Part shown: one piece after another, positions 24,867-35,866 of the stretch
Layout: each line of letters opens with the position of its first letter
Numbering within the stretch: position 1 is the first letter of the stretch
Source: Nitrosomonas sp.
GTDB lineage: Bacteria; Pseudomonadota; Gammaproteobacteria; Burkholderiales; Nitrosomonadaceae
Assembly (NCBI GenBank): GCA_017984435.1
Contig: JAGNZK010000007.1
Location: 1-64,000 of the forward strand
Length of the DNA: 64,000 nucleotides
Direction of reading: 5' to 3'
Translations under genes and position numbers: made by a program
The notes under the pieces: generated by a model
The model's database searches: none
What the model was told of the DNA's origin: nothing
What the model saw: only the letters and a program-made list of their open reading frames with translations

Positions 24867-25688
24867 TCAACACTTGCAGACACTCGACCCATCCGCCAAT
24901 TCACCGCTAGGTTGCTGGCAGTATATCTCACGACCCAGGACTGTCTTGTAAGCAAATTCCGGTCGCCGCCGCCAAATCAACGGGAATTCCTGTGCGCCTT
25001 CAACAGATGCTGATCGATCACTCGGATTCGGAAATTGTTGCAGCACATCCTGGTAAAACGCTTTGCGCTGCCAGTAATCCACATGAATGCCATCCCAGCC
25101 GAACCACACCGGCTCCGGCTCATACAGCTTGAAATGCAAGCGCGAGGCCATCTCCACCAACCCGGCATGCACCACCCGAGCACAGCGCACTGTGTCATTT
25201 CGAGATAATCGACTGGACGGATAAAAAATAGTGCGAAAAAACGTATAACGCCGCTCGGATAAACTCTCAATCGAAACAATCGGCAAATTGGTCACCACAA
25301 CCTGCGCAGACTGCCGCTGCAATTGCGTAATACACCATTCCACCGCTCGTAAAATCCGCTCAGGCGGCAATTCAAACAGAATATCGTTGCCGATATCCGT
25401 CAACAGCGCATACGTCGGTCGCAGCTCAGTGGCGGCAAGCTGCGTCCACAAACCACAGTTAGCAATCCCCGGCAATCCGCGCAACAGCATTTGCGTAAAT
25501 ACGCCATACGCACGCCCATGCCCGGCAGCAATCAATATCTCACTCGGCCCGCCCAAACGCTGTTGCATCAGGTGGACGACGAGACGTAGTGATAATGTCA
25601 GGTTGCTCGCGCCGAGCAGGATGATGCGGTTTTGGGGAGGGCGATTATTCAATGGCGTGCCTGCACATACTTTTACCTTCACCTGCAA
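24867..25688 (-). CDS. SGNH/GDSL-like hydrolase fold protein
   Basis: 273 residues without signal peptide. SGNH-type blocks are visible but altered: block I IILLGASNLT (GASN for GDSN), block III-like LTDIGNDILFELP, and block V DGIHVDYWQRK with the expected Asp-x-x-His. These keep the Ser, Asn and His positions, so a serine esterase is plausible. The terminal region contains a Cys pair (CKC at the end). It is convergent with the tandem-repeat lipoprotein gene, with two bases between their stops. Substrate unknown. Confidence 0.6.
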   Translation of the reverse strand: MQVKVKVCAGTPLNNRPPQNRIILLGASNLTLSLRLVVHLMQQRLGGPSEILIAAGHGRAYGVFTQMLLRGLPGIANCGLWTQLAATELRPTYALLTDIGNDILFELPPERILRAVEWCITQLQRQSAQVVVTNLPIVSIESLSERRYTFFRTIFYPSSRLSRNDTVRCARVVHAGLVEMASRLHFKLYEPEPVWFGWDGIHVDYWQRKAFYQDVLQQFPNPSDRSASVEGAQEFPLIWRRRPEFAYKTVLGREIYCQQPSGELADGSSVCKC

Positions 25689-25791
25689 GAAACCGAATTT
25701 CGTTTAATCATCACCATGATAATCTCTAGCATGAAATTCTCAAATTATTACCTCTAAACCCGCTTTAACTTCCTCAAACCCTTCTTTTTTC

Positions 25792-26529
25792 TTAACCCTG
25801 GCTTCCATCTTTTTTAAAAAGATACTTTACGTTTCCCATAAGGTATTTTTCTACATCAACTTTTTCATATTCGGTCGGATTATTTCGAGCCAAAATAGTA
25901 ATTGCATTATTCAAACGTCGAAAAATATGATTGAACCATGTTTCCCCATGATCGCTCGAAACATAATAGTATTTCCATCCGTCAGGAAGCTCTTTACTCA
26001 ATTCATATAGATCCATTTGATGCTTATCAACAAAGATCTTCGCTTTTTTAACACTCATAGCATTCATTTGACCTATCGCAATTTGCCATCCACTTTTCTC
26101 CGAACACCCCCCCTCATAGGGTCTCACTGACAAACCAATATTTGAGTTGATGTAATCTGTATTCCAAATTACATCCGTGTAATGTTGATTTTTATTAATT
26201 TCAAGACTCGTTAATCGAAATATATACCACCCTGTAATATGAGCTAAAACACCGGGCTCAAGATCTGGATAACGATTAGTATCAACAAAACAAAAATGTC
26301 CATCGAACTGCAATTCATCCAGCCAGCTGCTAATAAGGTTAGGAGCCCGAAAATCAAATTTCAAATTTCCCTTTTCATTTTGGTATCCTATTTCATAATA
26401 AGCTGATTTCAAATTTATCTTGAGTAATTTTCTTCCATCCTTGGTCTCCACACTGGTTACATCTTTTGGAGTGATGTGAATAGCAGCAGTCCGTTTTTTC
26501 TTTTGTGCGATTTGTCTTTTCTTTTTCAT
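25792..26529 (-). CDS. hypothetical protein, function unknown
   Basis: 245 residues starting MKKKRQIAQKKKR, a very basic N-terminus, then a mixed alpha/beta body with many aromatic residues (WYIFRLTSLEINKN, DGWKYYYVSSDHGETW). No signal peptide or membrane helix. Base composition is more AT-rich than the neighbours, suggesting acquisition. Its start codon overlaps the last codons of the degraded zeta-toxin frame (CTATGA). No family recognised. Confidence 0.6.
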   Translation of the reverse strand: MKKKRQIAQKKKRTAAIHITPKDVTSVETKDGRKLLKINLKSAYYEIGYQNEKGNLKFDFRAPNLISSWLDELQFDGHFCFVDTNRYPDLEPGVLAHITGWYIFRLTSLEINKNQHYTDVIWNTDYINSNIGLSVRPYEGGCSEKSGWQIAIGQMNAMSVKKAKIFVDKHQMDLYELSKELPDGWKYYYVSSDHGETWFNHIFRRLNNAITILARNNPTEYEKVDVEKYLMGNVKYLFKKDGSQG

Positions 26530-26817
26530 AGCGCTTTTTTATTTTCATAGTCGACTATTTTAGCCTGCGCGACAAAATCGATTTTTGTCGGATGCTAGAA
26601 TACGGTTTCAAAACAAAAACTCCGCTTTTCTCGTAACAGTTGCACGCGAATCTGTTGCGCCAGCATAGCAGCGTTATAGCTATGCGCACAGTAGTTTGGC
26701 GAGGATATCCGCATTAATAAATGGCATACCTTTGGGTGCTAACCGTGTTCGGTAAAAGGTGCTTTTACCCGCGCCGTCGCCTCCAGCCAGCAGCCAAAGT
26801 TGTTTCTTCTTATTCAA
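26526..26817 (-). pseudogene. zeta-toxin family kinase, broken
   Basis: From a TTG at 26817 (overlapping the antitoxin stop as TTGA) the frame encodes QLWLLAGGDGAGKSTFYR, a zeta-type Walker A, then FINADILAKLLC and a stop. A shifted frame resumes with LAQQIRVQLLREKRSFCFET VF, then a TAG stop where the family usually has Ser, then HPTKIDFVAQAKIVDY and ends at 26526. The catalytic N-terminal third is thus readable but interrupted by a frameshift and at least two stops, and the rest of the kinase is missing. The intact family phosphorylates UDP-sugar precursors of peptidoglycan. Confidence 0.75.
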
Positions 26818-27230
26818 GGTGTTGGTTTAGTCATTTCGATGAATTCTCCACCTTGAAACTTTCCCGTTTTGATTCGGCCATCCGGCTGGATTTGCTCCAG
26901 GTACCCAGGGTGAATGAATGAGATTTGATATTTTATCGCGCTGCCGGTTATCGTTTGTGGCAAAGCGCCATCGACACGCTCCGTTTCCAGTGATTGAAAC
27001 ACTGCCGCCGGGTCAATCGGCTCACTGTGCACAGGTTCAACGGTGATTTTAGCCAATCCTGCGGAAATCGATAACAAATCGTCCGGGCCCAACATTTGTG
27101 CCACGTTGCGTCCCATTTCCGCCCAATATTCGATTTGTTCCGCCGTGCTGCGATGAAAACGCTCTCCTGCCAATGCCGCTGCTTGCATTAAGTCTTCCTG
27201 CAAACGAATCGGGGAAGCTGCTTTTGCCAT
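26814..27230 (-). CDS. ParD-like antitoxin (PF11903-type), toxin partner broken
   Basis: 138 residues. The N-terminal ~50 residues (IRLQEDLMQAAALAGERFHRSTAEQIEYWAEMGRNV) are the ParD-like ribbon-helix-helix found in antitoxins paired with zeta-family toxins. A middle segment holds LGPDDLLSISAGLAKI. A C-terminal part of about 50 residues (ISFIHPGYLEQIQPDGRIKTGKF) probably contacts the toxin. The stop overlaps the TTG of the broken toxin gene. It is intact as a reading frame despite the toxin's loss. Confidence 0.75.
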   Translation of the reverse strand: MAKAASPIRLQEDLMQAAALAGERFHRSTAEQIEYWAEMGRNVAQMLGPDDLLSISAGLAKITVEPVHSEPIDPAAVFQSLETERVDGALPQTITGSAIKYQISFIHPGYLEQIQPDGRIKTGKFQGGEFIEMTKPTP

Positions 27231-27428
27231 AGTTTGACTCCATTAATCAAAAGATTATGAATCGTAGCAGATTGCTACATACCTCTCTATATCGTCAGCG
27301 ATCGACAAGAATGGATTCCCAGTAGAAAAGTAGACACCCAACAATTTGATGTCGATCATTCGAGTGATACACTTACTCACATGTTTTTTATTCCTGCTGC
27401 AATTTTCTGTCCTGACTGTTTTTCCTGC

Positions 27429-29498
27429 ATGCGATCCGCTATCCATTATTTAGTGACTTTGATCGGCTGCATGGCGATTGCTTTACCTGTCTGGGCACAG
27501 GAAGCAAAAACAACCCAACCGGCCATCCTGGATCCGATTAACATCACCGCCACCCGCAGTGACCGCTCACCATCACAGATTCCCAATAGTATTACGCAAA
27601 TCACGCGTAATCCGCAGCATAACTATCAACCCGGTGCGACCTTGGATGAGTTCGCGCGTGGCACGCCGGGGGTTTTTTTCCAGAATCAGTTTAACTTCGC
27701 ACAGGATTTGCGCATTGCCATTCGCGGATTCGGTGCACGTTCGCCGTTTGGGGTGCGCGGCATACAGATGCGCGTAGACGGGATTCCGGCAACATTGCCC
27801 GATGGGCAAACGCAATTGGATTCGATCGATCCATCGTTGATCGAACGTATGGATATTATCCGTGGGCCCTCGGCTGCGCTGTACGGCAACGCATCGGGCG
27901 GAATGATCGACATCACCACGCGCGAAGCGCCGCCGGAGAAATTCGTCATCATGCCGCGCCAGGTGTTCGGTCAATATGGTTATCTGAAATCCGAGTTGTT
28001 TATGGGCGGGCGCAATGGCAATTTCGGTTACAGCGTGTTCGGTTCGCACCTGCAACAGGACGGTTGGCGTGATCACAGCGCGATGCAGAACACGTTTTCC
28101 CAGGTTAAGTTAAATTTTCAAACGAGCGCCGATTCCGACTTGATGCTGGTGTTCCGGGAGTTCTATTCGCCGCTCTCCAAGGATGCAGGGGCATTAACCC
28201 GTGCGGAAGTGCAGGCCAATCCCAGACAGGCATCCGCACGTAACGTGCAGTACAACGCCGGCGAGGAAATCCGGCAGGAAGAAATGGGCGTGCGTTTCCG
28301 CAACAAATTATCCGCAGGCAAGGAATTCACCGTCACCGCACATATGCTGCATCGCGATTTCAATAGCCGTCAGCCGTTTTTTGACGGTGGACAGGTACAG
28401 TTTGATCGCTGGGTAGGTGGATTAATGGTGCAATTTGTCAACGACCATATGCTGTTTCACCGCCCCAATCGCTTCTTGATCGGTGTCGATTACGGCATGC
28501 AAAATGACAATCGGCAGCGTTTTAATAACAATTTCGGCGTAAGAGACGTGTTGAATCTCAACCAAATCGAGCGCGTGCAAAGCATCGGGCCGTTTTTCCG
28601 CAATGAATGGAATATGCGGGACAAACTCGATCTGGTCATCGGCGGCCGCTGGGATTGGCTGAATTATCAAGTGAAGGATCAATTTAAAATCGACGGCAAC
28701 CAATCCGCTGCCAGAACGGTATCACAAGCCAGCGGCTCAGCCGGGCTGGTGTATCATCTCACCGAACAACAGCAGATTTATGCACATGTCGCTTCAGTAT
28801 TTGAAGCGCCGACCACTACCGAATTGCTCAACAATCCGGCTGGAAAAGGTGGATTTAATCCCAATCTGAACGCGCAGACATCGCTCAGCAACGAACTGGG
28901 GTTCCGCGGTAATTCAGCCGGATTTCAATACGACACCGCAGTGTTTTTTATCCGTACCTGGGATGAGATTACGCCGTTCGAGTTGCCGTCATCACCGGGG
29001 CGGGCATTTTTCCGCAATGCCGGGCAATCGCGCCGGATCGGTGTGGAAACACGCCTGGCCACGCCGGAATGGAAAGGTCTGCGCGGCGAAGTCAGTTATA
29101 CCTTTTCTGACTTTGAATTTGAAAAATACGCGGTCAACAACGTGAATCTCAAGGGCAATGTTTTCCCCGGCATCCCCGCACACCGTTGGGAAGGATTGGT
29201 GCGTTATGCGCATCCTCTCGGCTTTTTCGGGCAAATTCACGTGCAACGTGTGGGTGAGTTTTTTGTCAATGACACCAATACCGCAACCAATAACGCCTAT
29301 AACTTGGGACAATTATTGTTCGGCTGGGAAAAGAAACATAAATGGATCGAAGGCTCCGTGTTTGTCGGCATCAATAATCTGTTCGATGCGCAGTATAACG
29401 CCAGCACCCGCATCAACGCCGCACTGGGGCGTTACTTCGAACCCGGCCCGCCGCTGAATGTATTCGGCGGAGTACGTCTGCGCCTTGTGGTGTTTTGA
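27429..29498 (+). CDS. TonB-dependent outer-membrane receptor
   Basis: About 689 residues from the ATG at 27429, which starts a clean signal peptide (HYLVTLIGCMAIALPVWAQ). A start at 27381 would add 16 residues; neither has a clear ribosome site. The plug domain begins near residue 35 after a TonB-box-like DPINITATR and includes IRGFGARSPFGVRGIQMRVDGIP and ERMDIIRGPSAALYGNASGG. The 22-strand barrel ends with a C-terminal aromatic (RLRLVVF). It lacks an STN signalling domain, unlike the two receptors at 56-64 kb. Ligand not identified; similar plugs occur in FecA/PhuR-type iron receptors. Confidence 0.87.
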   Translation: MRSAIHYLVTLIGCMAIALPVWAQEAKTTQPAILDPINITATRSDRSPSQIPNSITQITRNPQHNYQPGATLDEFARGTPGVFFQNQFNFAQDLRIAIRGFGARSPFGVRGIQMRVDGIPATLPDGQTQLDSIDPSLIERMDIIRGPSAALYGNASGGMIDITTREAPPEKFVIMPRQVFGQYGYLKSELFMGGRNGNFGYSVFGSHLQQDGWRDHSAMQNTFSQVKLNFQTSADSDLMLVFREFYSPLSKDAGALTRAEVQANPRQASARNVQYNAGEEIRQEEMGVRFRNKLSAGKEFTVTAHMLHRDFNSRQPFFDGGQVQFDRWVGGLMVQFVNDHMLFHRPNRFLIGVDYGMQNDNRQRFNNNFGVRDVLNLNQIERVQSIGPFFRNEWNMRDKLDLVIGGRWDWLNYQVKDQFKIDGNQSAARTVSQASGSAGLVYHLTEQQQIYAHVASVFEAPTTTELLNNPAGKGGFNPNLNAQTSLSNELGFRGNSAGFQYDTAVFFIRTWDEITPFELPSSPGRAFFRNAGQSRRIGVETRLATPEWKGLRGEVSYTFSDFEFEKYAVNNVNLKGNVFPGIPAHRWEGLVRYAHPLGFFGQIHVQRVGEFFVNDTNTATNNAYNLGQLLFGWEKKHKWIEGSVFVGINNLFDAQYNASTRINAALGRYFEPGPPLNVFGGVRLRLVVF

Positions 29499-29709
29499 AA
29501 AGTTACGACAGGAATTGGCGTAGCAACAGCGAATACACAAAAACGGAAGCCAAAGCTCTCATGACGGATTAACTACAGATATCAATTACACCGCAATTTC
29601 TCTACTACGCTGCACCACGAATCTTAATAAGGCTTAATGAATCAATACGTACCTTCGATCCATCATTGCTATTTACCCGCAAATACGGCAGATAACTCGT
29701 TATTTCCGC

Positions 29710-32163
29710 TTACACTTTCTTCTGTAGTAATTTTATTGACTCAGCCTTGGGTAAAGGCCGACTAAGATAGTAACCCTGAACCAAATCACAGTCGTGGGTG
29801 CGCATGAATTCTAATTGTTCCGCAGTTTCCACGCCTTCCGCAATCACTTCCAGGCCCAGTTTATGCGCCAGTGAAATGCTGGCTTCCACAATGGCGGCAT
29901 CACCGGGGTCATTGACAAGATCATTTACAAAAGTCTGGTCGATTTTCAGCACATCGAGCGGAAAACGTTTTAAGTAGGCCAGCGACGAATAGCCGGTACC
30001 GAAATCGTCAATCGCAATACGCACACCCAAGGCATGGATCGCTCGCAACACCGTGACGGCGTTTACCGGATCCTGCATCAGAATATTTTCCGTAATCTCC
30101 AATTCCAGTGCATGTTGAGGTATCTGTTCATCCTGCAACGCACGGCGCACCTTGTCGAGTAAATGTGCATCATTGAATTGAGCGGCGGAGACATTGATAG
30201 AGACACGAACACTCTCAAATCCCGCTTCCCGTCTGATGCGATATTCCTTGCAAGCTTGACGCAACACCCATTCACCGACAGGAATAATCATGCCTGAATT
30301 TTCCAGCAGAGGCACAAAATCCGCCGGTGGCAGCAATCCTCGTACCGGATGCTGCCACCGGATCAATGCTTCAATACCGGTAATGCGGTTACTGCGCAGA
30401 TCCACTTGGGGTTGGTAGTACAGCAAGAATTCTTTATGTTCTAAAGCACGGCGCAGATCTGCCTCTAACGCCAACAGTTCATGACCACGGGCGTTCATAT
30501 CGGATGCATAAAAACGATATTGGTTGGGTCCGCTTGATTTCGCCTGATACATGGCAACGTCGGCATGGTGCAACAAATCATCTATATGATCACCGTCATG
30601 CGGATACAAAGCGATACCGATACTGAAAGTGATATAGATTTCCTGCGCGCCGACAATCACCGGACGCTCGAAAGCGGTATGCAGTTTGTGCAATACAACG
30701 AGCACATTTTCTGAATCGTCAAGATCGCTGGCGACGATGGTGAATTCATCGCCACCGTGACGCGCAACCGTATCGTTTGCCCGCAAGCAACCCTTCAGCC
30801 GCTGAGCTACCTGCTGCAATAAAGCATCACCAGCCGCATGACCCAGACTATCATTGACCCGTTTGAAATTATCCAGATCCAGGAATAGCACCGCGACATA
30901 GCAGCCGTGCCGTCGTGCATACTCCAGCGCCGATGTGAAGCGATCGACAAGAAAAAAGCGGTTCGGCAAATCGGTCAGGTGGTCGTGGGTCGTCTGGTGT
31001 TGCAACTCGGCCTCAAAATGTTTCCGTTCCGAGATGTCTCTCACGATAGTCGACAAATACGCAATGCCACCTTCGGTATTCCGGTGCGCCAGTATCACCT
31101 GGGAAACCGGTAGTCCCTTCCCTTCAGCAACCCGCAAGACAGTTTCTCCATTCCAGACACCATCCTGATGAACCGCTATCAAGGCTTGAGATATCTGCTG
31201 CTGCGCTACACCCGCAAGAAACAAATCCTGCACATAACGTGCGCTCACGTCTTCTTCGGCACCCAAACCGAGCAACTGGCGTCCCGCCCCGTTTAGATAG
31301 CGCAAACAACCGTCCTGCTCAAAAATGGCGACCAGATCGGGCGTCGCCTCCAAAATCGATGCCAGACGAGCATGCGCCTCCTCGGCATGCACTCGAGCGG
31401 TGATGTCCCTGCCGGTGGAAACGAAATGAGTGGTACATCCCTGTGCATCCTTTAACGGTGTGATGACCTGTTCTTCATAAAACAGCTCTCCATTCTTACG
31501 ACGATTGATGAGCGTTCCCTTGAAAACCTCACCACCAATGACGGTCTGCCACAACTGCTGATAAAAGGCGATATCGTGCTTGCCGGAACTGAGAATAGCG
31601 GGTGTACTATTTTTGATCTCATCAATCGTATAACCGGTCAGTCTCTCAAAAGCCGGGTTGACATATTCAATACGTCCTGCGGGGTCGGTGATAAAAACAC
31701 TGTCGGTTGCCTGTTTTACTACCAGTGACAATTTGCTCAGCACTTGCTCGGCTAGGCGACGCTCTCGGCGCTGTTGCACTTCGCGTAGCTCGCGTTTCAC
31801 CGTAGGTAGCAAACGGCTCAGGTTTTCCTTCATCACATAATCCTGAGCACCGCATTTCATGGCTTCTACGGCGATGTCTTCGCCGATAGTGCCCGAAACA
31901 AAAATAAAAGGAATATCGGGGTCGTGCTGGCGAACAATTTCCAATGCGCGGGTGCCGCTCAAGTGCGGCATGGAAAAATCGGAGAAAATGACATCCCACG
32001 ATTCCTGTAGCTTCGCGACCATGTCGTGTTCGGTATCAACCCGTTGCCAATCAAACACCAGTCCTGCGGATTGAAGATAATCCGTCAGTAATAGCACATC
32101 ATCTTCTACATCTTCAATGAACAGAATATGTAACGGCGCTGCATGGTTTTGGGTCTTCGACAT
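29710..32163 (-). CDS. REC-PAS-PAS-GGDEF-EAL signalling protein
   Basis: 817 residues: receiver domain (about 11-130; IEDVEDD acidic pocket, phospho-Asp in IFSDFSMPHLSG), two PAS domains (about 150-260 and 270-385), GGDEF domain (390-550, active-site RHGGDEF) and EAL domain (565-810, EALIRW, DDFGTGYSSL, EGVETAEQL). The cyclase and phosphodiesterase motifs are both intact, so it can in principle make or break c-di-GMP. It lies 21 bases downstream of a receiver-only gene and shares the operon with a sensor kinase, its likely phosphodonor. Confidence 0.92.
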   Translation of the reverse strand: MSKTQNHAAPLHILFIEDVEDDVLLLTDYLQSAGLVFDWQRVDTEHDMVAKLQESWDVIFSDFSMPHLSGTRALEIVRQHDPDIPFIFVSGTIGEDIAVEAMKCGAQDYVMKENLSRLLPTVKRELREVQQRRERRLAEQVLSKLSLVVKQATDSVFITDPAGRIEYVNPAFERLTGYTIDEIKNSTPAILSSGKHDIAFYQQLWQTVIGGEVFKGTLINRRKNGELFYEEQVITPLKDAQGCTTHFVSTGRDITARVHAEEAHARLASILEATPDLVAIFEQDGCLRYLNGAGRQLLGLGAEEDVSARYVQDLFLAGVAQQQISQALIAVHQDGVWNGETVLRVAEGKGLPVSQVILAHRNTEGGIAYLSTIVRDISERKHFEAELQHQTTHDHLTDLPNRFFLVDRFTSALEYARRHGCYVAVLFLDLDNFKRVNDSLGHAAGDALLQQVAQRLKGCLRANDTVARHGGDEFTIVASDLDDSENVLVVLHKLHTAFERPVIVGAQEIYITFSIGIALYPHDGDHIDDLLHHADVAMYQAKSSGPNQYRFYASDMNARGHELLALEADLRRALEHKEFLLYYQPQVDLRSNRITGIEALIRWQHPVRGLLPPADFVPLLENSGMIIPVGEWVLRQACKEYRIRREAGFESVRVSINVSAAQFNDAHLLDKVRRALQDEQIPQHALELEITENILMQDPVNAVTVLRAIHALGVRIAIDDFGTGYSSLAYLKRFPLDVLKIDQTFVNDLVNDPGDAAIVEASISLAHKLGLEVIAEGVETAEQLEFMRTHDCDLVQGYYLSRPLPKAESIKLLQKKV

Positions 32164-32184
32164 GACTCCATCCTCTATCGGCTG

Positions 32185-32622
32185 TCACCCTCGCGGGGGT
32201 TGATTCAACAACAACCAATAGAGTCCGAGTTGTCCCGCTGCTTTGACAAATTCATCGAAATCAACAGGTTTACGCACATAGCTGTTGGCGCCCAAGGAAT
32301 AACCCTTGATCCGGTCTTCTTCCTCATTGGATGAGGTCAGGATCACCACCGGCAGCAATCGAATACGTTCATCGGCACGGATACGACGGAGCACTTCCAG
32401 ACCGTCTATCTTAGGCAGTTTCAAATCCAGCAATACGACTGCGGGCAGATCCATAACATCGCGGCCGGCATAAGCACCTTCACCAAACAAGTAATCGAGT
32501 GCCTCTACGCCGTTACGCGCCACAATCACCTTATTTCCGACTCGATTCGCTTCCAGTGCCTCCAAAGTCAGTAGTTCATCATCGGGATTATCTTCCACCA
32601 ACAGTATCGCTCTGTCGCTCAT
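32185..32622 (-). CDS. single-domain response regulator (Rcp1-like)
   Basis: 145 residues, a receiver domain only: acidic pair in [12 protein letters not shown], phosphorylated Asp in [13 protein letters not shown], switch Thr/Ser in VILTSSNEE and Lys in VRKPVDF. The spacing and the loop [13 protein letters not shown] are typical of the Rcp1/CheY-like regulators that accompany phytochrome-type kinases. Overlaps the kinase gene by four bases (ATGA). Confidence 0.9.
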   Translation of the reverse strand: MSDRAILLVEDNPDDELLTLEALEANRVGNKVIVARNGVEALDYLFGEGAYAGRDVMDLPAVVLLDLKLPKIDGLEVLRRIRADERIRLLPVVILTSSNEEEDRIKGYSLGANSYVRKPVDFDEFVKAAGQLGLYWLLLNQPPRG

Positions 32623-35192
32623 ATGCTCCCTTTTTCATCCAATGTAAAATAAAAGATAGCGCCTTGATCGACAGCACTGCTAGCCCAGATGCGTCCACCA
32701 TGCTTATGGATGACACGCTGTACGGTCGCCAATCCGATACCGGTACCAGGAAACTCGCCGGCATCATGCAGTCGCTGGAAAGCGCCGAACAACTTATCCG
32801 CATACACCATGTCGAATCCGGCACCGTTATCGCGTACAAAATAAGTCGACACCTTCTCATCGAAGTTACAGCCCACCTCAATGATAGCTTCGGAACGTTG
32901 GCTGGTAAATTTCCAAGCATTGCCTAACAAATTATCCATAACCACACGCAGTAATCGAGCATCGCCATGGGCGATCAGCCCCGGTTGCACCACGCATTGC
33001 ACAACACGTTCCGGTTCATCCTGGCGCAGTGCTTCTATTACTCCATTGGCAAGCTGCGTCAGATCGACTGACTCCCATTTGATTTCTGTACGAGTAACCC
33101 GCGACAATTTAAGCAAGTCATCAATGAGATCCGCCATACGTTGAGCGGCGCCGCGTACGCGGCGAAGCCGATCCCGGCCTTTATCATCCAGACGATCCGT
33201 ATAATCATTGAGCAACGTACGACTGAAACCATCGATAGCCCGCAACGGTGCCCGCAAATCATGAGAAACCGAATAACTGAATGCTTCAAGTTCCTGATTG
33301 ATGACTTCCAGTTCTTTGGAACGGGTGCGCAGATTGTCATTTAATTGCTGGATCTTGCGTTCACTTTCTTTGCGTACACTGATATCCTCTATGATGCCGT
33401 CGAAATAGATCTCGCCAGTGGCATCTCTCTTCATCACAGCAGTTAAGGCAGCATCGAATTCGCGTCCTCGTAAGGTCTTCAACCGTACCTCTCCACCATT
33501 GACACTGCCCTGGCTTTTAACTTTGTCAATAAAAATTTTGCGATCTACGGGGTCACAATATAATTCACTGAAGGAATAAGCGAGCAGTTGTTCAATGGAT
33601 TCCGCCTCAAAAATATCAACCATCGCCGGATTCACTTCGAGAAACCCTCCTTTCTCATCAGGTGTGTTACGGTACACACCCACCGGCAGATTATTGACTA
33701 GCTTCTGGTAGCGCGATCTGATCTGTCGTTGCGCCTCTTCGGCCTGTTTGCGAACGCTAATGTCACGAATGATACTAATCACCAACAGGCCCTGATCCGT
33801 TTCCAGCGGACTTAAGCTGATTTCCACTGGAAATTCACTGCCGTCATTGCGCCTCCCATGCAGTTCAAGTCCTGTTCCCATGGGTTGGGCGATCGGATTA
33901 GCGAGATAATGCTGCCGGTTAATAGGGTGCCGTTCACGAAACCGTTCAGGCACCAGTTTCTCTACCCGTTGCCCAAGCAACTCACTACGCGCATAACCGA
34001 ACCACTTCTCAGCTTGTGCGTTGATCAGAGTGATGCATCCGCTCCGATCCACAATGACAATAGCGTCGGGAGCGAAATCGAACAGCCCGCGAAAGCGAGC
34101 CTCGCTGGCCCGTGCGTCAGCTTCGGCTTGCCGTCGTCGTCCAGCATGATAGGCAATTACCCCGCTCAACAGCACCAGCAGCGGCGCCAACACCATAAAT
34201 GCCATGAAGAAATTTCGAGTATGTGCCACCGTACTGGCGGCAACGGTTGCAGGCGGCACTTGAGCAACCAGCATCCAGCGCTCACCCCCGACGTTATCCT
34301 GTGATTTCGTCGGCTCGATTCTGGCATAGGTAAGCAGTCTTTTCTTGTGCATCCACTGACCGTGCTGAGGGCCGCGTAGCATCGATGACCATACATCCTC
34401 CCCATATTCACGGTCGAAGCGCAACATTTGGCGTTCCGGATACATGAAACCCCATTCCATTTCCGGACGTGATCCCATCAACCAGTAACCTTTTGCGTTG
34501 AGCAACCAAAGCTTGCCATAATTTTGTTCGGCGATCGCGCGCAGACGATTTAGCAAACGTTGCCCCCGGTAGTTAAGCACAACGAGTCCGCGCTTCCGTC
34601 CGTCCCTGTCAAATACCGGCACGCTCAGGCGAATCGTCGGCTTGATAGGTTGTTCGATGACGTCGTGCTCGATATTGAGATCAAATGCCGACATCAGGAC
34701 AGTCTTTTCATTCAGAGCAAGGGTATTTTGTACATGACGATGTGCCCATTTGTTTTGTAACTGTTCCTCTGGCACCACAATCGGTTGGCCGTCATTCCAG
34801 TTGATACGCACCACTTCCTGTCCGTTTTCATTCAGGAAACAAATTTGATCATAAAGGTGACGGTGCCGGGTAAAAGCAAGAAAATCGGCGATGAGATGCG
34901 ATCGAGTCCAGATATCATCCGTATCGAGCCATTCCTGTAACGCTGAATGCTCCGCAAGATACAATGCATCGCCTCGCAGTACGCCGAACACAGCATCGAT
35001 TGTCTGGCTGGCAAGCTGTATCGACTGCCGCTCGTTGACCTCCATAATTGTCAGCGTTGCAGCCACTTGGGTGCGATAAAGTAGCCACAACACGGCGACC
35101 AGTACCAAAACGAGCGGCACACATAGTCGCAGGAAGCGCTGTGTAAACTGCCAATTCCGTAGATTCCTTAGATTCCATATATCCAATGCCAT
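32619..35192 (-). CDS. membrane sensor histidine kinase with extracytoplasmic sensor and PAS domains
   Basis: 857 residues. One membrane helix near residues 20-42, a periplasmic Cache-like sensor of about 270 residues, a second helix around 330-350 ([24 protein letters not shown]) and two PAS domains (about 365-480 and 490-605). A short coiled coil leads to a HisKA domain (phospho-His in [17 protein letters not shown]) and a HATPase ([32 protein letters not shown]). Heads an operon with the receiver and GGDEF-EAL genes. Signal unknown. Confidence 0.9.
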   Translation of the reverse strand: MALDIWNLRNLRNWQFTQRFLRLCVPLVLVLVAVLWLLYRTQVAATLTIMEVNERQSIQLASQTIDAVFGVLRGDALYLAEHSALQEWLDTDDIWTRSHLIADFLAFTRHRHLYDQICFLNENGQEVVRINWNDGQPIVVPEEQLQNKWAHRHVQNTLALNEKTVLMSAFDLNIEHDVIEQPIKPTIRLSVPVFDRDGRKRGLVVLNYRGQRLLNRLRAIAEQNYGKLWLLNAKGYWLMGSRPEMEWGFMYPERQMLRFDREYGEDVWSSMLRGPQHGQWMHKKRLLTYARIEPTKSQDNVGGERWMLVAQVPPATVAASTVAHTRNFFMAFMVLAPLLVLLSGVIAYHAGRRRQAEADARASEARFRGLFDFAPDAIVIVDRSGCITLINAQAEKWFGYARSELLGQRVEKLVPERFRERHPINRQHYLANPIAQPMGTGLELHGRRNDGSEFPVEISLSPLETDQGLLVISIIRDISVRKQAEEAQRQIRSRYQKLVNNLPVGVYRNTPDEKGGFLEVNPAMVDIFEAESIEQLLAYSFSELYCDPVDRKIFIDKVKSQGSVNGGEVRLKTLRGREFDAALTAVMKRDATGEIYFDGIIEDISVRKESERKIQQLNDNLRTRSKELEVINQELEAFSYSVSHDLRAPLRAIDGFSRTLLNDYTDRLDDKGRDRLRRVRGAAQRMADLIDDLLKLSRVTRTEIKWESVDLTQLANGVIEALRQDEPERVVQCVVQPGLIAHGDARLLRVVMDNLLGNAWKFTSQRSEAIIEVGCNFDEKVSTYFVRDNGAGFDMVYADKLFGAFQRLHDAGEFPGTGIGLATVQRVIHKHGGRIWASSAVDQGAIFYFTLDEKGSI

Positions 35193-35866
35193 GGATGTTC
35201 CATATCAGCTCGACGCTTTGAAATTACTTTATGGCTATGCCGTAATGATATTATTTTTCAAATAGATGCTGCTTACAGTACATTGGCTTGCGGCAATACT
35301 GACTGGGCAACAAACAACTTTCCGCTTGTTTAACAGTCGCTGCGGTAGCACGGCGTATCGCATCGATCCTTACTCAACAAACCGATCCATTCCGCACGGG
35401 TGCCTTGCAATATAAAACCAGCAGTTCTGTCATGACACTCATACATCCATGACACATGGTTTTGTTCTGCTGACGTACCCTTTTAACAGCTTTGCCACCC
35501 TGCTTGCGAAAGATTCCCAAAGTGTAAAGAAACATAGAAAAAATGCCTCCTTTTACAGGGAGATTGAATGTACTGGATGTCTAATTAGTTGTCAAACACA
35601 CTGATAAATAACAGAAATAAACTTATTTTCCGACATTACAGGGTCTGATTTCTGACAAAATAACTACCCAATTTTTTACCAATGAATACGAAACCCAGTC
35701 ATCAGAATAAATTGGATGTTGCAGGTAAGAAATGACCGGAAAAAATTTTCTCCAAATGAATAAAACCAGACACAGTCGATGATAATTTGTAAGTCTGGCA
35801 GACTTCTATAAAAGTCTCACTATGCTAGAAATGATAGTGACTCACAAACTACTTAAACGCCTCAGA
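35193..35866. other. long intergenic region without a recognised gene
   Basis: About 670 bases between the kinase start and the decayed radical SAM operon end. Visible items are small only: AAGTCT-GGC-AGACTT near 35791 and a 7-bp stem at 35817-35823/35834-35840. Either may terminate the minus-strand operon coming from 36.9 kb. No open frame looks protein-like. Confidence 0.4.
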
